Source: Selenomonadaceae bacterium
GTDB taxonomy: Bacteria; Bacillota; Negativicutes; Selenomonadales; Selenomonadaceae
Reading direction: 5' to 3'
Assembly (NCBI GenBank): GCA_017554235.1
Contig: JAFZIV010000007.1
Coordinates: 1 to 64,000 of the forward strand
DNA: 64,000 bases
Made by a program: the position numbers and the translations under genes. This document shows positions 57,666 through 64,000 of the stretch, in pieces (position 1 is the stretch's first letter; every line of letters starts with the position of its first letter). The notes under the pieces are model-generated. The model saw nothing but the letters and a program-made list of their open reading frames with translations. It ran no database searches and was not told where the DNA came from.

Positions 57666-58814
57666 TTAATCCTCATAACCAAGTTTCTTAGCTTTGTTAA
57701 AATCAGCTTTAGCTTTAGCGTTTTTGCCGATAGCTTCGTAACATTCGCCGCGCTTGTAATACGTTATGCCGTCATCAGGAGAAAGTTCTATTGACGTAGT
57801 GAAATCTTCAATCGCTTCTTCGTATTGCTCCTGTTCCGCATAAGCTTGACCGCGATAGTAATATGCAAGTTCGTAATTTTCGTCCATGTCAATAGCTGAA
57901 TCAAAATCTTCAATAGCATCTTCGTATTGTTCAAGATAAAAATAAGCTTTGCCGCGATTTAAATACGCACGCGCGTTCTCATTATCAATGTCTATTGAAC
58001 TGTCAAGGTCTTCAATCGCCTGTTCGTAATCCTCAAGTTCAAGGTAAGCAGAACCGCGATCAAGATAATAAAAAGCGTCTTCGTCGTCAAGTTCAATAGC
58101 CTTGTCGAAATTTTTAATCGCCCGCTTGTATTCTTCAAGCTCGTTATAAGAATAGCCGCGATAATAATAATAATCTGCTTCGTCCGGCTCAAGCTTGATA
58201 GCTTTGTTAAAATCTTTAATAGCCTGCTCGTGTTCGTCGTTTTCAGCATAAGCTCTTCCGCGATAAAAATAAGCGTCGGCATATTCATCATCAATTTCAA
58301 TCGCTTGTGTAGCGTCTTCTATGGCGTCGTCGTAATTTTCATCGTCCAAGTCTTGTTCAGCACGATTGACGTAAAATTCTGCGTCATCTTCGGAAAGTTC
58401 TTCTTCGTCATCGTCGTCGTAAGTATTTTCATCTTCGTTAAGATTTTCTCTAATTTCGTCAAGTGCCTGTTGACATTCTTCAAGAGCGTCACGATAATCA
58501 CGGTCTTTAGGTTTAAGCTTAACGGCTTTTTCAAGGTCTTTAATTGCGTCATCGTAATTTTGCAATTCAAAGTAAGCTTTCCCGCGACAAAAATGGGCAA
58601 CTGCGTCCGTCGAATCCATTTCTATAGCTTTTGAAGCGTCCGAAATAGCCGCGTCATAGTTCTCCATGTTCAGATTTTTTTCGGCACGGTCAGAATACAT
58701 TTTTGATCCTACATTAGAAACAATGCTGGACGCAAGATTGACGACATCATCAGCTTTTACGTTAGCTTTTATCTTTGCAGCTATTCCCGAAGCAATATCA
58801 GAAATACTACTCAT
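57666..58814 (-). CDS. Acidic TPR-repeat protein
   Basis: 382 aa. After an N-terminal helical region (about 1-40) there are about nine TPR units of 34 residues; typical blocks are AYFYRGRAYAENDEHEQAIKD and DAFYYLDRGSAYLELEDY. A very acidic spacer (about 118-138, mostly Asp/Glu) splits the first two units from the rest. No signal peptide, so a cytoplasmic scaffold is likely. Partners cannot be inferred. Divergent from the envelope cluster at 58935. Confidence 0.9.
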   Translation of the reverse strand: MSSISDIASGIAAKIKANVKADDVVNLASSIVSNVGSKMYSDRAEKNLNMENYDAAISDASKAIEMDSTDAVAHFCRGKAYFELQNYDDAIKDLEKAVKLKPKDRDYRDALEECQQALDEIRENLNEDENTYDDDDEEELSEDDAEFYVNRAEQDLDDENYDDAIEDATQAIEIDDEYADAYFYRGRAYAENDEHEQAIKDFNKAIKLEPDEADYYYYRGYSYNELEEYKRAIKNFDKAIELDDEDAFYYLDRGSAYLELEDYEQAIEDLDSSIDIDNENARAYLNRGKAYFYLEQYEDAIEDFDSAIDMDENYELAYYYRGQAYAEQEQYEEAIEDFTTSIELSPDDGITYYKRGECYEAIGKNAKAKADFNKAKKLGYED

Positions 58815-58934
58815 TTAAAATCACAACCCCTTTAGCAAAAAAATTTTTTTTACGATAAAATTTTTAACAACTAATTTCGGAATATTATAACTAAAAATTT
58901 TTATAATGTCCAATATTTTTAAGGAGTGGTGAAC

Positions 58935-59681
58935 GTGATTAGAAAAATTTTTCTGTTAAGCTTGACGCTGATTTTATTTTGTCAAGCGGCATTGGCTAAG
59001 GATAAGCCTGCCGAAATTCCTTTAGAAGATCGCGTAAAAATTTTAGTCGAAGTGTCCGATATTACAAATTTTGTAGAATTGGAAACTGATTCGCGTCTGC
59101 AATCAATGTTGATTCAGAATCTTGCCGCGCAGAATATTTTCAACGTAATGAATACGGACGAAAATGTTTTCAGCTTAGTAACTTTAGGCGACAAAAAATC
59201 TATGGCGGACGTTGGAGAATTGCTGATTTTCACGCCGACTGCTGATGAAAATTTTGACATTGACGCTTATAAAAATTTTGGTGCAAGTTATGTTGTACGT
59301 TGCAAGATTTTAGGAATTGGCGTCGAAGAAATTACGGAGAACTACGGAAGAAACGGTAGCATCGGAATTGGAATTGATATAGGGCGACATCGTCACAGCG
59401 GTTTTGGAATTGGGATTGGCACGGGAATTGATTTAGGCGGCAGTCGTAAGCGGAAAGTTTACTGCGTTGCTGTACAAGTTCAATTTATCAACGCGGAGAC
59501 GGGTAAAACTTTATGGCGTCAAAATGTTGTGGGGCAAGTTAATTTGAAGTCGAATCCCAGCAAAGGTTATGATGATGCTAATGACGAAGCGTATTTGAAG
59601 GCGTTGCAGGACGTGACTAAGAATATTTCTAAGCACGTGACAGATTATGCGCAGAAATTTTTAGTGAGCAAAAGTCAATGA
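58935..59681 (+). CDS. Exported Gly-rich protein, possibly CsgG/LpoB-like
   Basis: 248 aa from GTG 58935 (AAGGAG 9 bases upstream; two earlier GTG codons overlap that site). Signal peptide ends QAALAKD. The mature part runs: an N-terminal segment with ILVEVSDITN, a Y-x-x-FGASYVVRCKILGIG segment, a Gly/Ile-rich stretch with His/Arg (about 135-165), and VQFINAETGKTLW towards the end. The order 'FGAxYVVxGxI ... NAETGKxLW' resembles periplasmic CsgG/LpoB-type proteins, but I hold this loosely. It overlaps the next gene by 4 bases. Confidence 0.8.
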   Translation: MIRKIFLLSLTLILFCQAALAKDKPAEIPLEDRVKILVEVSDITNFVELETDSRLQSMLIQNLAAQNIFNVMNTDENVFSLVTLGDKKSMADVGELLIFTPTADENFDIDAYKNFGASYVVRCKILGIGVEEITENYGRNGSIGIGIDIGRHRHSGFGIGIGTGIDLGGSRKRKVYCVAVQVQFINAETGKTLWRQNVVGQVNLKSNPSKGYDDANDEAYLKALQDVTKNISKHVTDYAQKFLVSKSQ

Positions 59682-60463
59682 AAAGATTTTTGATTGTAAC
59701 GATTTTAATTTGGTTACAATGTGCCGTAAGTTTTGCCGCGCAGGTTGACGAGGAACTTTCAGACGATGAAAAAGCACAACAGGGTATAAAAATTGTATCC
59801 GAGCGATTGCAGAAAGATTTTCCATTTTCCGTCGAGGCACGAATATTTTTTCCGAATATGGACGCGCATATAAAATCGCACGAAATTAAAATTGATGACG
59901 ACGCGCTAAGTTTGAAAAGTTTTGGAATGGACAGTAACGTTGCACCGGAATATATTTTGCGGTATAAAAATTTTTCGGTCGATTATATCAGATTGAAAGG
60001 CGACGGCGGAAATTCTGTGGACGATTTAACTTTCGGCGGGCAAACTTATAACGGCGTGGTTAATTCGGAAAGTGATTTGCACTATATCAAGCTTAACGTT
60101 GACAGAGAAATTATTTCATTGATGGGAACAAAGGCGGCGTGGAATTACGGCATAACGGGCGTAAAATGGCGCGGAAGTTTTGAGGACGGCACGGAAAATT
60201 ATTTTTTTCCTATACCGACGATTGGAATTGCGCTTGAAATGAAAATTCAGCCAAAAGTTAAAGTCTATACAAATATTTCAGGCGTGGTTATGGGCGGGCA
60301 TGGTCACCTTTGCGATTTTGAAGGCGGCTTTGCGTATATTGCTGATGAAAATTTTTTATGGAAAGTTGGTTATCGGCACATTGACGCAAAAGTTAATTGG
60401 CGCAGTGTTCACGGTGATTTTAAGTTGAACGGATTTTATACGGGTCTCCGCGCAGATTTTTAG
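59678..60463 (+). CDS. Probable outer-membrane beta-barrel protein
   Basis: 261 aa. Signal peptide ends AVSFAA. After about 40 residues the sequence alternates polar and hydrophobic residues in strands, with aromatic ends, and terminates in GLRADF, a C-terminal Phe as in barrel proteins. Overlaps the 58935 gene (ATGA) and is followed 13 bases later by tonB. Fits an outer membrane in a diderm Firmicute. No specific family recognised. Confidence 0.7.
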   Translation: MKRFLIVTILIWLQCAVSFAAQVDEELSDDEKAQQGIKIVSERLQKDFPFSVEARIFFPNMDAHIKSHEIKIDDDALSLKSFGMDSNVAPEYILRYKNFSVDYIRLKGDGGNSVDDLTFGGQTYNGVVNSESDLHYIKLNVDREIISLMGTKAAWNYGITGVKWRGSFEDGTENYFFPIPTIGIALEMKIQPKVKVYTNISGVVMGGHGHLCDFEGGFAYIADENFLWKVGYRHIDAKVNWRSVHGDFKLNGFYTGLRADF

Positions 60464-60476
60464 GTAAGTGATAACA

Positions 60477-61160
60477 ATGAAGTATTCGCCAAATTGGTTG
60501 GCAACAATTTTAGCGGCAATCGCCATACATTTTTTAGCGGCAGTAACTTTAGAATTTGTGTTGCCGAAAAGTTTTACAGCGCAAATTCCTCCTGACGTTA
60601 CGGAAATATCTTGGGTTGACGTTGATTTAGTTGACGATTTTACGGTAATTGATGAAGAATTTATACCGATTGAAACGCCTGCAGAAATTGATACGTCATC
60701 TGAATTTGACATAATAGAATTGCCGCCTTTAGTCGAGCCGCCAAAATTTGAAATGCCTGAAATTCCTAAACTGAATGAGCCTGAACCTCCACCGCCTGTA
60801 ACTAAACCTAAAGAAGAATCGCCGCCTAAAGTTGAGCCTGAAAAAAAAGAGGAGCCTGCCGAAGAGTCATCGGAAAAACAAGAATTAGGTAGCGACGCCA
60901 TAACAATTTCAGAAGTTTATCCTACGAAAAGTTTTGGCTTTAAAGGTTACGTTTCAATTTCAGTGACAATCGGCAAGGACGGCAAAGTTAAAAGTGCCGA
61001 AGTGCTTATGCCGTCGGGAATTAAAGACGTTGATGAAAGTTCTTTAGACGCCGCTAAAAAGTGGACGTTCAAGCCCGCCCTTGACACAAATAATAAACCT
61101 ATGGAGCGCGTCAAAGTTATAACGTTTGACTATAACAAAATTTCAGACAATGAAAGTTAA
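60477..61160 (+). CDS. tonB: TonB-family energy transducer
   Basis: 227 aa from ATG 60477 (AGGTAAG upstream; GTG 60468 is part of the ribosome zone). One N-terminal membrane helix, a long Pro/Glu/Lys-rich periplasm-spanning segment (about 85-140), and a C-terminal TonB domain (YVSISVTIGKDGKVKSAEVL; AAKKWTFKPALDTNNKPM). Passes energy from the inner membrane to outer-membrane receptors. No exbB/exbD or receptor is adjacent, apart from the barrel protein upstream. Confidence 0.88.
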   Translation: MKYSPNWLATILAAIAIHFLAAVTLEFVLPKSFTAQIPPDVTEISWVDVDLVDDFTVIDEEFIPIETPAEIDTSSEFDIIELPPLVEPPKFEMPEIPKLNEPEPPPPVTKPKEESPPKVEPEKKEEPAEESSEKQELGSDAITISEVYPTKSFGFKGYVSISVTIGKDGKVKSAEVLMPSGIKDVDESSLDAAKKWTFKPALDTNNKPMERVKVITFDYNKISDNES

Positions 61161-61163
61161 TCG

Positions 61164-61192
61164 TTGAAGGACTAGAATTTTTTTGTTATAAT
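61164..61192 (+). promoter_or_regulatory. Promoter of the 3D-domain protein gene
   Basis: TTGAAG (61164-61169), a 17-base spacer, perfect TATAAT (61187-61192), right after the tonB stop. Confidence 0.7.
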
Positions 61193-61223
61193 TGACTAAA
61201 AAATTTGAAGGCGAGGTTTCGGC

Positions 61224-62084
61224 GTGAATAGTGGACGGCTTAAAAATATTTTTAGGAAATCTCTTCGTAAAAAAATCTGCGCGTGGACATTAATTTTTTC
61301 TACAATGACATTTGGAATTGGTTCAGCGTCAGTTAAATTGGGCGACAGTAACGATGAGGTTCGTGAAGTTCAAACTTGCCTTACTGCGCAGGGACTTTTC
61401 AACGACGAAATTAACGGCTACTGCGGACAGTCAACCGTAAGTGCGATTAAAGAATTTCAAGAGGCAATCGGATTAATCGTCGACGGAATTTGCGGCGGAT
61501 CTACTTTTGAACTTTTGCGGGCGGCGGCTTATGACGAAATAGATATTACAACTTTGATGACGAACGGAATATCAAATTACCTTAAGCCTGGAGATAGAGG
61601 TTCACGCGTTGAGGAACTTCAAAATTTGTTGATTGAACAGGGTTATATGGACGGTCCGGCAAATGGAATTTATGATTCAAAAACTTCAGCGGCGGTAAAA
61701 AATTTTCAAGTTTATAACGAATTGACGATTGACGGTCTTTGCGGAAGTCATACCTTACGCGTTTTGAAAAGTTCAAAATCCAGTGAAAATGCCGAAGACT
61801 ACGGACGCGTTATGCATGTTGAGGCGACGGCATACAGCCCGCAAGATCCGGGACTTGGGAAGTATACTGCGCGGGGAAATCTTGTAACTTATGGGATAAT
61901 TTCAGTTGACCCGAATGTAATTCCGCTCGGCACTCGTGTTTACATTCCCGGTTACGGTGAAGCCGTTGCAGATGATACGGGTGGAGCGATTGTCGGCAAC
62001 CGCATTGACATTGCCTTCGACACTCATGAAGAGGCGATGCGTTTTGGGCGGAAATCGATAGAAATTTACATTATTGACGATTAG
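61224..62084 (+). CDS. Exported cell-wall protein: two peptidoglycan-binding domains plus 3D domain
   Basis: 286 aa. N-terminal signal or anchor (about 14-35). Two PG_binding_1 repeats (about 36-95, KLGDSNDEVREVQTCLTAQG; about 116-175, KPGDRGSRVEELQNLLIEQG). The C-terminal 3D domain (about 195-285) has three Asp: SVDPNVIPLGTRVYIPGYG, AVADDTGGAIVGNRIDIAF. This layout is that of YocH/MltA-like wall hydrolases; the 3D domain corresponds to the catalytic core of lytic transglycosylase MltA. GTG start at 61224. Confidence 0.92.
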   Translation: MNSGRLKNIFRKSLRKKICAWTLIFSTMTFGIGSASVKLGDSNDEVREVQTCLTAQGLFNDEINGYCGQSTVSAIKEFQEAIGLIVDGICGGSTFELLRAAAYDEIDITTLMTNGISNYLKPGDRGSRVEELQNLLIEQGYMDGPANGIYDSKTSAAVKNFQVYNELTIDGLCGSHTLRVLKSSKSSENAEDYGRVMHVEATAYSPQDPGLGKYTARGNLVTYGIISVDPNVIPLGTRVYIPGYGEAVADDTGGAIVGNRIDIAFDTHEEAMRFGRKSIEIYIIDD

Positions 62085-62157
62085 TGAATAGTAGATAGTT
62101 GATAGTGAATAGTGAACCGTACTATTGACTATTTACTAACCACTATTCACTAAAGAG
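62085..62157. repeat. Imperfect tandem/inverted repeats of AGTGAATAG
   Basis: About five copies of the type TAGTGAATAG or its complement CTATTCACTA in 73 bases between two genes. The left half and right half are inverted, so a weak long hairpin is possible. Such simple repeats are common between genes and no function is evident. Confidence 0.7.
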
Positions 62158-62166
62158 GTGATACCT

Positions 62167-62430
62167 ATGATAACTGTTCGCGGCGCGGTTATAATCGAAC
62201 AGGGCGTAACTTTCGCTATTATCGCCGTAAAACAATCGGTTACGAATTACACGGCGCGAATCGTTCAAGTTAGGCAGGAGCTATCGTATTTCTTTCCGAA
62301 TATGCCGATAATTTTAATGTCACTAGACCAAAACGGATTGCCGCATTATTACGGACGAAAGGATATTGTAGAATTTTTGAAAACAATTCGGCTGGATCAA
62401 ATTCCTTGGAAAGAATATCATATTTATTAA
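62167..62430 (+). CDS. Small conserved-looking hypothetical protein (87 aa)
   Basis: ATG at 62167 with AAGAGGTGAT upstream (a GTG three codons earlier is inside the ribosome zone). The first half alternates beta-strands (VRGAVIIEQGVTFAIIAVKQ); the second half has FPNMPIILMSLDQNGLPHYYGRKDI. No signal peptide. The pattern 'IILMSLDQNGLPHYYGR' suggests a small alpha/beta protein, but I do not recognise a family. Lies 26 bases before rsmB, probably one transcript. Confidence 0.75.
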   Translation: MITVRGAVIIEQGVTFAIIAVKQSVTNYTARIVQVRQELSYFFPNMPIILMSLDQNGLPHYYGRKDIVEFLKTIRLDQIPWKEYHIY

Positions 62431-62456
62431 GGTTTAAGGGATAAGGAAGTAGAATT

Positions 62457-63743
62457 TTGGATAAAGCAAGATTATCGGCAGTCAAAGTTGTTCACGCCGT
62501 CGACTCGGAGGGTGCATATTCAAACGTTGCCCTCGCGCAAATTCTTAGACAAGAAAAGTTGAGTGACATTGACAGACGATTTTGTACTGAATTGGTTTAC
62601 GGCACAATCAAGGCTGGCGCGTCAATCGATTGGAAGTTGGAAAAATATTTGACACGACCGCTTGATAAAGTTGACGCGAAAATTTTAGCCGTCCTGCGTG
62701 TTGCCGTATACCAAATATTTTTTTTGGATAGAGTGCCAAATTCTGCGGCAGTTAATGAAGCAGTTGAACTTACGAAAAAGTTTGTAAGTATTGGCGCGTC
62801 AAAATTCGTCAACGGTGTTTTACGTTCAATGGTACGCGAGCCGCAAAAATCTGACTTTCCGACTGATGACAGCGCAGAATCAATCGCGTTAAGAATGTTT
62901 CACCCGACTTGGCTTGTAAAGTTATTTATCGAAGAATTTGGCATTGACGCGGCTAAAAAAATCTGCGCGGTCAACAATACAGATTCGCCGTTGTGCTTAC
63001 GGGTAAACTTTTTGAAATCGACGCGTGAAGAAATTTTATCTGAACTTGAAAAAATTTCCGCGCAGGTTGAACCTTCAAAATTTGCGGCTGAAGGAATCAT
63101 CTGTAAAAGTCATGGCGCATTGGATAAATTCCAGCCGTTAAAATTTGGATTATGTCAAGTACAAGATGAAAGTTCAATGACGGTTGCACCTTTTCTTGAA
63201 CCTAAAGCGGGCGAATTTGTAATTGATTGTTGCGCGGCACCGGGCGGAAAAACTACGCACATTGCCGAACTTATGAAGAATCGCGGGCGAATTATCGCGG
63301 CTGATATTTATGACGTTAAGATTGAGCATATTCGACAAAACGCTAAACGTCTCGGCATAAAAATTATTGAACCGATTCTGCTTGACGCACGGGAAATTGG
63401 CGAAAGATATTTTGAACAAGCAGATAAAGTTTTAGTTGACGCGCCTTGTTCAGGACTTGGCGTGATTCGTCGTAAGGCGGATATTCGTTGGAAAAAAAAT
63501 CCTGCCGAACTTGACGAATTGCCGAAGTTGCAGACGGAAATTTTAAATTCAGCGTCGAAGGCAGTTAAGCGCGGCGGTACTTTGGTTTACAGCACTTGCA
63601 CGATTATTCGGCGTGAAAATGAAGATGTTGCAGAAAAATTTTTGGCGGATAATCCCAACTTTAAACTGATTGACACGAAAAAATTTTTGCCGCACATTGA
63701 TGTAACAGACGGACTTTTCGCCGCAAAATTTATTAGGGAGTAA
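62457..63743 (+). CDS. rsmB: 16S rRNA (cytosine-967 C5)-methyltransferase
   Basis: 428 aa, RsmB/Sun. N-terminal NusB-like RNA-binding domain (about 1-140) and a C-terminal SAM methyltransferase. Motifs: CCAAPGGKTTHIAEL (SAM site), VDAPCSGLGVIRRKADIRWKK (motif IV catalytic Cys), VYSTCTI (motif VI catalytic Cys). TTG start at 62457. Followed 4 bases later by rlmN, an order common in Firmicutes. Confidence 0.96.
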   Translation: MDKARLSAVKVVHAVDSEGAYSNVALAQILRQEKLSDIDRRFCTELVYGTIKAGASIDWKLEKYLTRPLDKVDAKILAVLRVAVYQIFFLDRVPNSAAVNEAVELTKKFVSIGASKFVNGVLRSMVREPQKSDFPTDDSAESIALRMFHPTWLVKLFIEEFGIDAAKKICAVNNTDSPLCLRVNFLKSTREEILSELEKISAQVEPSKFAAEGIICKSHGALDKFQPLKFGLCQVQDESSMTVAPFLEPKAGEFVIDCCAAPGGKTTHIAELMKNRGRIIAADIYDVKIEHIRQNAKRLGIKIIEPILLDAREIGERYFEQADKVLVDAPCSGLGVIRRKADIRWKKNPAELDELPKLQTEILNSASKAVKRGGTLVYSTCTIIRRENEDVAEKFLADNPNFKLIDTKKFLPHIDVTDGLFAAKFIRE

Positions 63744-63747
63744 AAAT

Positions 63748-64000
63748 TTGAAAAAGAAAAATTTATTTGGATTGACGCTTGAGGAACTTGAAACGGAATT
63801 GTCACCTTTGCCGAAATTCCGCGCTAAACAAATTGCGGCGTGGATTTATCAGCGCGGAGTGACTTCCTTCGACGAAATGAACGATCTTTCAAAAAATCTG
63901 CGCGGAGAATTGGCTGAAAAATATTTCGTGCAACTGCCGCAACTTGTCAAACAACTTGATTCAACGGATAACTTAACGACAAAATTTTTATTGAAGTTCG
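63748..64000 (+). CDS. rlmN: 23S rRNA (adenine-2503 C2)-methyltransferase RlmN, N-terminal part
   Basis: TTG start at 63748 behind GGGAG; runs off the window. The first 84 residues match RlmN: LFGLTLEELETELSPLPKFR, AKQIAAWIYQRGVTSFDEM, NLRGELAEKYF. The radical-SAM Cys motif lies beyond the edge. A dual-function RlmN also modifies tRNA A37. Cfr is unlikely from the N-terminus and context. Confidence 0.93.
   Translation, partial: MKKKNLFGLTLEELETELSPLPKFRAKQIAAWIYQRGVTSFDEMNDLSKNLRGELAEKYFVQLPQLVKQLDSTDNLTTKFLLKF

Overview
The window looks like a chromosomal segment from a diderm Firmicute, most likely class Negativicutes (Selenomonas-type). It is A+T-rich, most genes have strong Shine-Dalgarno sites, and TTG starts are common. 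It carries a Firmicutes-style rplU-prp-rpmA cluster in which L27 has a cleavable N-terminus. Alongside this Gram-positive core are outer-membrane features: a TonB protein and a probable beta-barrel. The placement is inferred from gene content; no database search was possible.

Layout. 1-145: tail of an IS30-type insertion sequence. 224-1396: membrane-anchored protein of unknown function. 1493-11.0 kb, minus strand: malic enzyme, chorismate mutase (aroH), a degenerate ABC-F protein, an acyltransferase, an SGNH/cytidylyltransferase fusion, a SIMPL protein, a NYN-LOTUS protein with a 19-residue repeat, two small hypotheticals and nrdG. 11.2-12.2 kb: ilvC. 12.4-28.5 kb: one 5,375-codon gene for a giant RTX-type repeat protein, a quarter of the window. 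29.2-30.2 kb: rpmA-prp-rplU. 30.3-30.65 kb: a compact locus with the layout of a Fst/par type I toxin-antitoxin. 30.7-35.6 kb: a sulfur/Fe-S operon (duplicated YezD-like protein, nifS, nifU, ECF S component, metY, cysK) behind a leader with a terminator hairpin. 35.8-39.9 kb: ACT-domain protein, Crh-like HPr, mtlD, small membrane protein, M48 protease with TPRs. 40.1-41.0 kb: flagellin with a sigma-28 type promoter. 41.1-41.5 kb: a locally duplicated non-coding region. 41.5-55.3 kb: the F-type ATP synthase operon. 55.4-64 kb: a small membrane protein behind a promoter whose spacer holds a G8 run, a CBS-type inorganic pyrophosphatase, a TPR protein, an envelope cluster (secreted Gly-rich protein, beta-barrel, TonB), a 3D-domain cell-wall protein, rsmB and the start of rlmN.

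Main points of interest. (1) The ATP synthase operon keeps the canonical order I-a-c-b-delta-alpha-gamma-beta-epsilon, but eleven non-ATPase genes lie inside it: two small secreted proteins and a 59-residue acidic protein between a and c, one secreted protein between delta and alpha, and seven tandem paralogous lipoproteins between gamma and beta. Gamma itself has an insertion of about 84 residues. (2) 30310-30653 has a 35-residue hydrophobic ORF, a convergent RNA, a shared hairpin and direct repeats over the start codon. (3) The G8 run between good -35 and -10 boxes at 55439-55468 could make that promoter phase-variable. (4) An intergenic element present twice (10991, 31718) shows compensatory base changes in two stems. 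(5) The giant protein has about 40 copies of a repeat domain I do not recognise, ending in RTX-like repeats.
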